In this document: positions 44,047-46,835 of the stretch, in pieces | Position numbering within the stretch: position 1 is the stretch's first letter | How the letters are laid out: each line of letters begins with the position of its first letter | Source: Oscillospiraceae bacterium | Lineage (GTDB): Bacteria > Bacillota > Clostridia > Oscillospirales > CAG-272 | Assembly: GCA_015065455.1 (NCBI GenBank) | Contig: SVQI01000013.1 | Coordinates: forward strand, 1-46,835 | Direction: 5' to 3' | Length of the DNA: 46,835 nucleotides | Position numbers and translations under genes: made by a program | Notes under the pieces: model-generated | What the model saw: only the letters and a program-made list of their open reading frames with translations | Database searches by the model: none | Told to the model about the DNA's origin: nothing

Positions 44047-44254
44047 CATAGGTAACTATAAAAAACAAGATCATCACTTTTTTGGGGTGAGCTTCGCTGT
44101 ACGTATGTTTACTTTGAATTACAACTTTGTCAAGGGCTTTAGGGATTGTTGCGATTTTTGTAACAAAGCCGATTATATCCATGTGGGCAAACTTATTGGT
44201 ACCCACGTCAACAGTTGCCCCACAGTAGACAAAGAATAGGCAACAGCGCGTTGC
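44047..44254. other. Intergenic stretch without recognised genes
   Basis: About 210 bp with no gene-like frame. It contains imperfect inverted pieces, such as GTGGG...CCCAC near 44180-44205 and TTGCC(CC)AC at 44215, that may be a decayed element. Nothing firmer can be said. Confidence 0.4.
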
Positions 44255-44283
44255 TTGTGATTTTCATAGAAGTCTGCTATAAT
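44255..44283 (+). promoter_or_regulatory. Promoter of the XRE/zinc-ribbon regulator
   Basis: -35 TTGTGA (44255-44260), 17 bases, -10 TATAAT (44278-44283). Confidence 0.72.
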
Positions 44284-44313
44284 AAAAACATAGAAATCAA
44301 AGGCGGTGTTTTT

Positions 44314-45078
44314 ATGGAAACAAAAGATATCATTCTTGAACTCAGAACGAAAAAAGGACTCTCCCAAGAGGAGCTTGCTGAAAAGGTATTCGTCACTCGT
44401 CAGGCGGTCAGCCGTTGGGAGAACGGCGAAACGGTGCCCAACACCGAAACGCTGAAGCTTCTTTCCAAACTCTTTGACGTTTCGATCAATACGCTCCTTG
44501 GCTCTCCGAGAAATCTAATCTGCCAATGCTGCGGAATGCCGCTTGAAGATGGCAATATAAGCCGTGAAACCGATGGATTTTTCAATGAGGAATATTGCAA
44601 GTGGTGCTATGCCGACGGTGAATATATGTATCATGATATGGACGATCTGATAGAGGTCTGTGTAGCGCATATGGCAAACGAAGCGTTCCCCTCAGAGCAA
44701 GTTCGCGCATATATGAAAGAAATGCTCCCCAAGCTCGACTATTGGAAGAAATATAAAAATCTTGACGACGGCGGCAAGTTTGAAGAATTCAAGCGTAAGC
44801 TGATCGACGAGATCAACGCCTTTGGTGTTGAAGGAATGCCGAAGGTCGAAAAGCTTAACGCGCTTGTGGGCGGCTACGTCAATCTTGAATACCGTCTCCC
44901 AAACGGAAAGACCGTCAAATTCCTTGACGATAACGCCACCTATCTGGGAAATCAGCTGGAGTGCGAATTCGGCACAGACCGATGCTTCGGCATCGTCGCC
45001 AATATGGACTTCATTCTTATCTGCACCTACGAAGAAAACGGCGAAAATCCCGAGCTTGTTATTTATAAGAAAAGATAA
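44314..45078 (+). CDS. XRE-family regulator with zinc ribbon
   Basis: About 254 residues. Residues 1-62 are a lambda-repressor-like HTH (LRTKKGLSQEELAEKVFVTRQAVSRWENG). Residues about 68-150 are a zinc-ribbon domain with Cys70, Cys72, Cys73 and Cys95, Cys98, followed by DLIEVCVAHMANE. The C-terminal region (about 165-254) has LNALVGGYVNLEYRLPNGKTVKFLDDNATYLGNQ and resembles no regulator domain I can name. GGCGGTG precedes the ATG; a longer frame starts upstream of the promoter. Base use here is more G+C-rich than in the left part of the window. The target genes are unknown; the next genes are not in an obvious operon. Confidence 0.88.
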   Translation: METKDIILELRTKKGLSQEELAEKVFVTRQAVSRWENGETVPNTETLKLLSKLFDVSINTLLGSPRNLICQCCGMPLEDGNISRETDGFFNEEYCKWCYADGEYMYHDMDDLIEVCVAHMANEAFPSEQVRAYMKEMLPKLDYWKKYKNLDDGGKFEEFKRKLIDEINAFGVEGMPKVEKLNALVGGYVNLEYRLPNGKTVKFLDDNATYLGNQLECEFGTDRCFGIVANMDFILICTYEENGENPELVIYKKR

Positions 45079-45083
45079 AAATT

Positions 45084-45120
45084 GCCGCTGAGATGGATCT
45101 CTCCACCTCAGCGGCTTTTA
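45084..45120. terminator. Terminator between XRE and GNAT genes
   Basis: Stem GCCGCTGAG/CTCAGCGGC with a 14-base loop and TTTTA after it. It lies between convergent genes. Confidence 0.88.
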
Positions 45121-45123
45121 CGT

Positions 45124-45777
45124 TTACCTGACAACAGATGAATGACTGTAAATATAGAATTCCTCTTGGCTTGGCATCCACTTCTTTTCCTTGGGGGCAA
45201 ACGTTGTGTCGAAGGCTTCCACGGCGGCGATGTCCTCACAGCAGTCTGCGGCGGTGGAGGGGATATACATCCACTTTTTGCCCTCAAGCGCTCCCTCGAC
45301 AAGCTCGCAAACAAGCAATGCTGTTGGATAATTTCCTTCCACTACAAAGCTCACGTTCTTCTTTTTACAGCTTACAAACCCACGGCTGACGTAGTTTCCG
45401 GGATTGCCAAAGTTTATGTTCACATCATAACCCATCTTACGTGCCACCTCAAAGGAATGCTCAATCAGTAGTTTGCCGAGCTTCTGCCTTTGGTATTTCG
45501 GTGCAACGCAAAGCGGTCCAAAGGAAAGAATCTCCTTGCGGTTTCCGTCCTCATCCTCAAGCCACGCTTTTGTGTACATGATGTTGCCGATGATCTCTCC
45601 GTTTTTTTCAAGCACAAAAGCAAGTTCGGGAATGAAATCGGGGTGATTTCGCATCATGTGTACGTAGTAGTGCTCATCAGCACCGGGCTTGTAGACGTTC
45701 CAAAACGCCTCGCGGGTCAATTCTTCTACTGCTCTATAGTCTTTTTCTGTTTCTAAACGTATCGTCAAATTTTCCAT
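45124..45777 (-). CDS. GNAT-family N-acetyltransferase
   Basis: 217 residues. The GNAT fold begins LTIRLETEKDYRAVEELTREAFW, and the acetyl-CoA motif A is LCVAPKYQRQKLGKLLIEHSFEVARKMG (QxxGxG-like). NINFGNPGNYVSRGF is the later conserved segment. It belongs to the predicted small-molecule acetyltransferase group with a longer C-terminal extension (about residues 150-217). The substrate is unknown. AAAGG lies seven bases before the ATG. Between its promoter and the start codon lie a 34-codon open frame and an inverted repeat. Confidence 0.92.
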   Translation of the reverse strand: MENLTIRLETEKDYRAVEELTREAFWNVYKPGADEHYYVHMMRNHPDFIPELAFVLEKNGEIIGNIMYTKAWLEDEDGNRKEILSFGPLCVAPKYQRQKLGKLLIEHSFEVARKMGYDVNINFGNPGNYVSRGFVSCKKKNVSFVVEGNYPTALLVCELVEGALEGKKWMYIPSTAADCCEDIAAVEAFDTTFAPKEKKWMPSQEEFYIYSHSSVVR

Positions 45778-45812
45778 TTTTAAATCCTTTCATAAATCGT
45801 TGACGCGCGTAA

Positions 45813-45850
45813 TACGAGAGGATCGCGAGAATGTATTGCGAAACCTCTCG
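45813..45850 (-). other. Inverted repeat in the GNAT leader
   Basis: ACGAGAGG and CCTCTCGT form an 8-bp stem, with CGC/GCG pairing further inside. It falls within the transcribed leader and overlaps a short open frame (45790-45894) that ends 12 bp before the GNAT start. A regulatory leader is possible; not proven. Confidence 0.45.
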
Positions 45851-45930
45851 TTTACAATACAATCTCCAAGGTGTTGTTTTTCTTCAAACAGCATTCTCCA
45901 AAAAATAAATTCAGCTTTCACCGTATGGTT

Positions 45931-45959
45931 ATTGTACCACAAAACCGGCGATATTGCAA
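45931..45959 (-). promoter_or_regulatory. Promoter of the GNAT gene
   Basis: On the minus strand, -35 TTGCAA (45954-45959), 17 bases, -10 TACAAT (45931-45936), giving a leader of about 145 nt. Confidence 0.7.
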
Positions 45960-45996
45960 CCTGTCCGTATGCACCGCAGTAAAAAAAGAAAAAGGG

Positions 45997-46034
45997 GTTG
46001 AGAAAAGACATGAAAAATGGTATAATAATCTCAA
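45997..46034 (+). promoter_or_regulatory. Promoter of the TauE/SafE gene flanked by an inverted repeat
   Basis: -35 TTGAGA (45998-46003), 17 bases, -10 TATAAT (46021-46026). GTTGAGA (45997-46003) and TCTCAAC (46028-46034) form an inverted repeat around the promoter, so it could be an operator. Confidence 0.65.
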
Positions 46035-46064
46035 CGATAAATAAGAAGTTAATGGAGATATATT

Positions 46065-46835
46065 ATGGAAGATATTCTGATAAAAATACTTGTTTGTTTT
46101 CTCGCAGGAGCAGGGGCAGGTATCGGCACAGGATTTGCCGGTATGAGTGCTGCCGCCGTTATTGGCCCTATGCTGATAACGTTTTTGGGTGTGCCTGCTT
46201 ACGATGCGGTGGGGATCGGACTGATCAGCGACGTTTTGGCAAGCCTTATCAGCGCATATACCTATAAGAAAAGCGGAAACCTTGATGTTAAAAACAGTTT
46301 GCCGCTGCTCGTGAGCGTTCTGATCGTAACGACGATCGGAAGCTTTGTCGCAAGCTTTCTGCCCGAGCAAGCCATGAGTAGCACGATGCAGATAGCATTG
46401 ATTATCATCGGATTGCGTTTTATTTTAAAGCCGGTAAACAAGACGAGAGAACAGTTGGAAGCAGGTTCTCCCAAGAGCAGACTGATCAAGGCGATCGTCG
46501 GCGGCATTTTCGTTGGCTTTATCTGCGGCTTTGCAGGCGCGGGCGGCGGAATGATGTTGCTTCTTGTTCTGACTACTTTCCTCGGATACCCGATGCATTT
46601 GGCAGTCGGCACAAGCGTGTTCATTATGGCGTTCACGGCTCTTACGGGAGGCATCAGCCACTTTATGATCGGTGGAGTTCCCGATATGCTTTCCCTTGTA
46701 CTGTGCGTGGTGTTTACTCTGCTGTGGGCAAGAATTGCTGCGAAAATCGCCAACAAGTCTAACGCAAAAACCTTAAATCGTGTGGTCGGCGTTGTTATGA
46801 TCGTTACGAGCATTGTGATCCTGGCGGTTAATTAT
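46065..46835 (+). CDS. TauE/SafE-family membrane permease (3' end outside window)
   Basis: 257 codons are open to the last base with no stop, so the gene continues past the window. The two conserved TauE/SafE halves are visible: LAGAGAGIGTGFAGMSAAAVIGPMLITFLGVPAYDAVGIGLISD near the N terminus and GGIFVGFICGFAGAGGGMMLLLVLTTFLGYPMHLAVGTSVFIM in the second half, with about eight membrane helices. Members export or import sulfite, sulfoacetate or related anions; the substrate here is not clear. GGAG lies about nine bases before the ATG. It has its own promoter. Confidence 0.9.
   Translation, partial: MEDILIKILVCFLAGAGAGIGTGFAGMSAAAVIGPMLITFLGVPAYDAVGIGLISDVLASLISAYTYKKSGNLDVKNSLPLLVSVLIVTTIGSFVASFLPEQAMSSTMQIALIIIGLRFILKPVNKTREQLEAGSPKSRLIKAIVGGIFVGFICGFAGAGGGMMLLLVLTTFLGYPMHLAVGTSVFIMAFTALTGGISHFMIGGVPDMLSLVLCVVFTLLWARIAAKIANKSNAKTLNRVVGVVMIVTSIVILAVNY

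Noticed and set aside
44018..44239. A 73-codon frame between the small-gene cluster and the XRE gene
   Set aside because: It starts inside the previous gene, lacks a ribosome site and resembles no family.

Overview
The window looks like one chromosomal stretch of a low-GC, Gram-positive Clostridia genome, most likely an uncultured gut Oscillospirales-type organism. The signs are an hrcA-grpE-dnaK-dnaJ operon under CIRCE control, a class B sortase and lipobox lipoproteins, a tandem glycine riboswitch before a sodium:alanine/glycine symporter, heterodimeric ABC exporters, DUF4317 and DUF6514-type proteins, and strong AGGAGG ribosome sites with occasional TTG/GTG starts. I see no rRNA, tRNA, CRISPR array, prophage or intact transposon.

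Layout. Positions 1-145 hold a truncated intergenic repeat. From 192 to 6461, on the minus strand, lie an FAD/Rieske oxidoreductase and the heat-shock operon with two tandem CIRCE operators. From 6605 to 10136 is a two-gene heterodimeric ABC exporter. After a repeat block come uvrA and uvrB (10897-15691, minus). A metal-resistance pair follows: a minus-strand ArsR-AraC fusion regulator, divergent from an HMA metallochaperone and a P1B-type ATPase, with matching operators in both promoters. Then a minus-strand gpmI-sortase B-glycosyltransferase cluster, a second repeat block, a lipoprotein, an ACT/PFL pair, an aldose epimerase, an LRR lipoprotein, the riboswitch-controlled symporter and a third repeat block. 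From 30276 to 36225 are an ECF S component, RlmA, DUF4317, Bcp, a ZIP transporter, two small genes and a membrane glycosyltransferase. A fourth full repeat block is followed by an SDR enzyme and a VUT-family transporter behind a preQ1-I-like riboswitch. A radical SAM gene points the other way. Then come a PnuC transporter with a structured attenuator leader and a YyaL/DUF255 protein. From 42592 to the end lies a patchwork of small genes, a decayed CFI-box gene, a TipAS-domain protein, an XRE/zinc-ribbon regulator, a GNAT enzyme and a TauE/SafE permease cut by the window edge. The last part looks richer in G+C and may be acquired.

How the genes work together. HrcA represses its own operon through CIRCE. 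The ArsR-AraC protein probably senses a soft metal through its Cys-x-Cys motif and controls both itself and the efflux genes. Glycine and, by inference, preQ1 control uptake systems through leader RNAs. PnuC has a similar attenuator whose ligand I cannot name.

The most unusual feature is the mosaic repeat family (five copies, about 120-690 bp). It is built of reshuffled hairpin modules, and at least three stems carry paired, compensatory base changes between copies. The best regulatory leads are the preQ1-VUT-SDR unit with its divergent radical SAM neighbour, the ArsR-AraC fusion with paired operators, and the pnuC leader.
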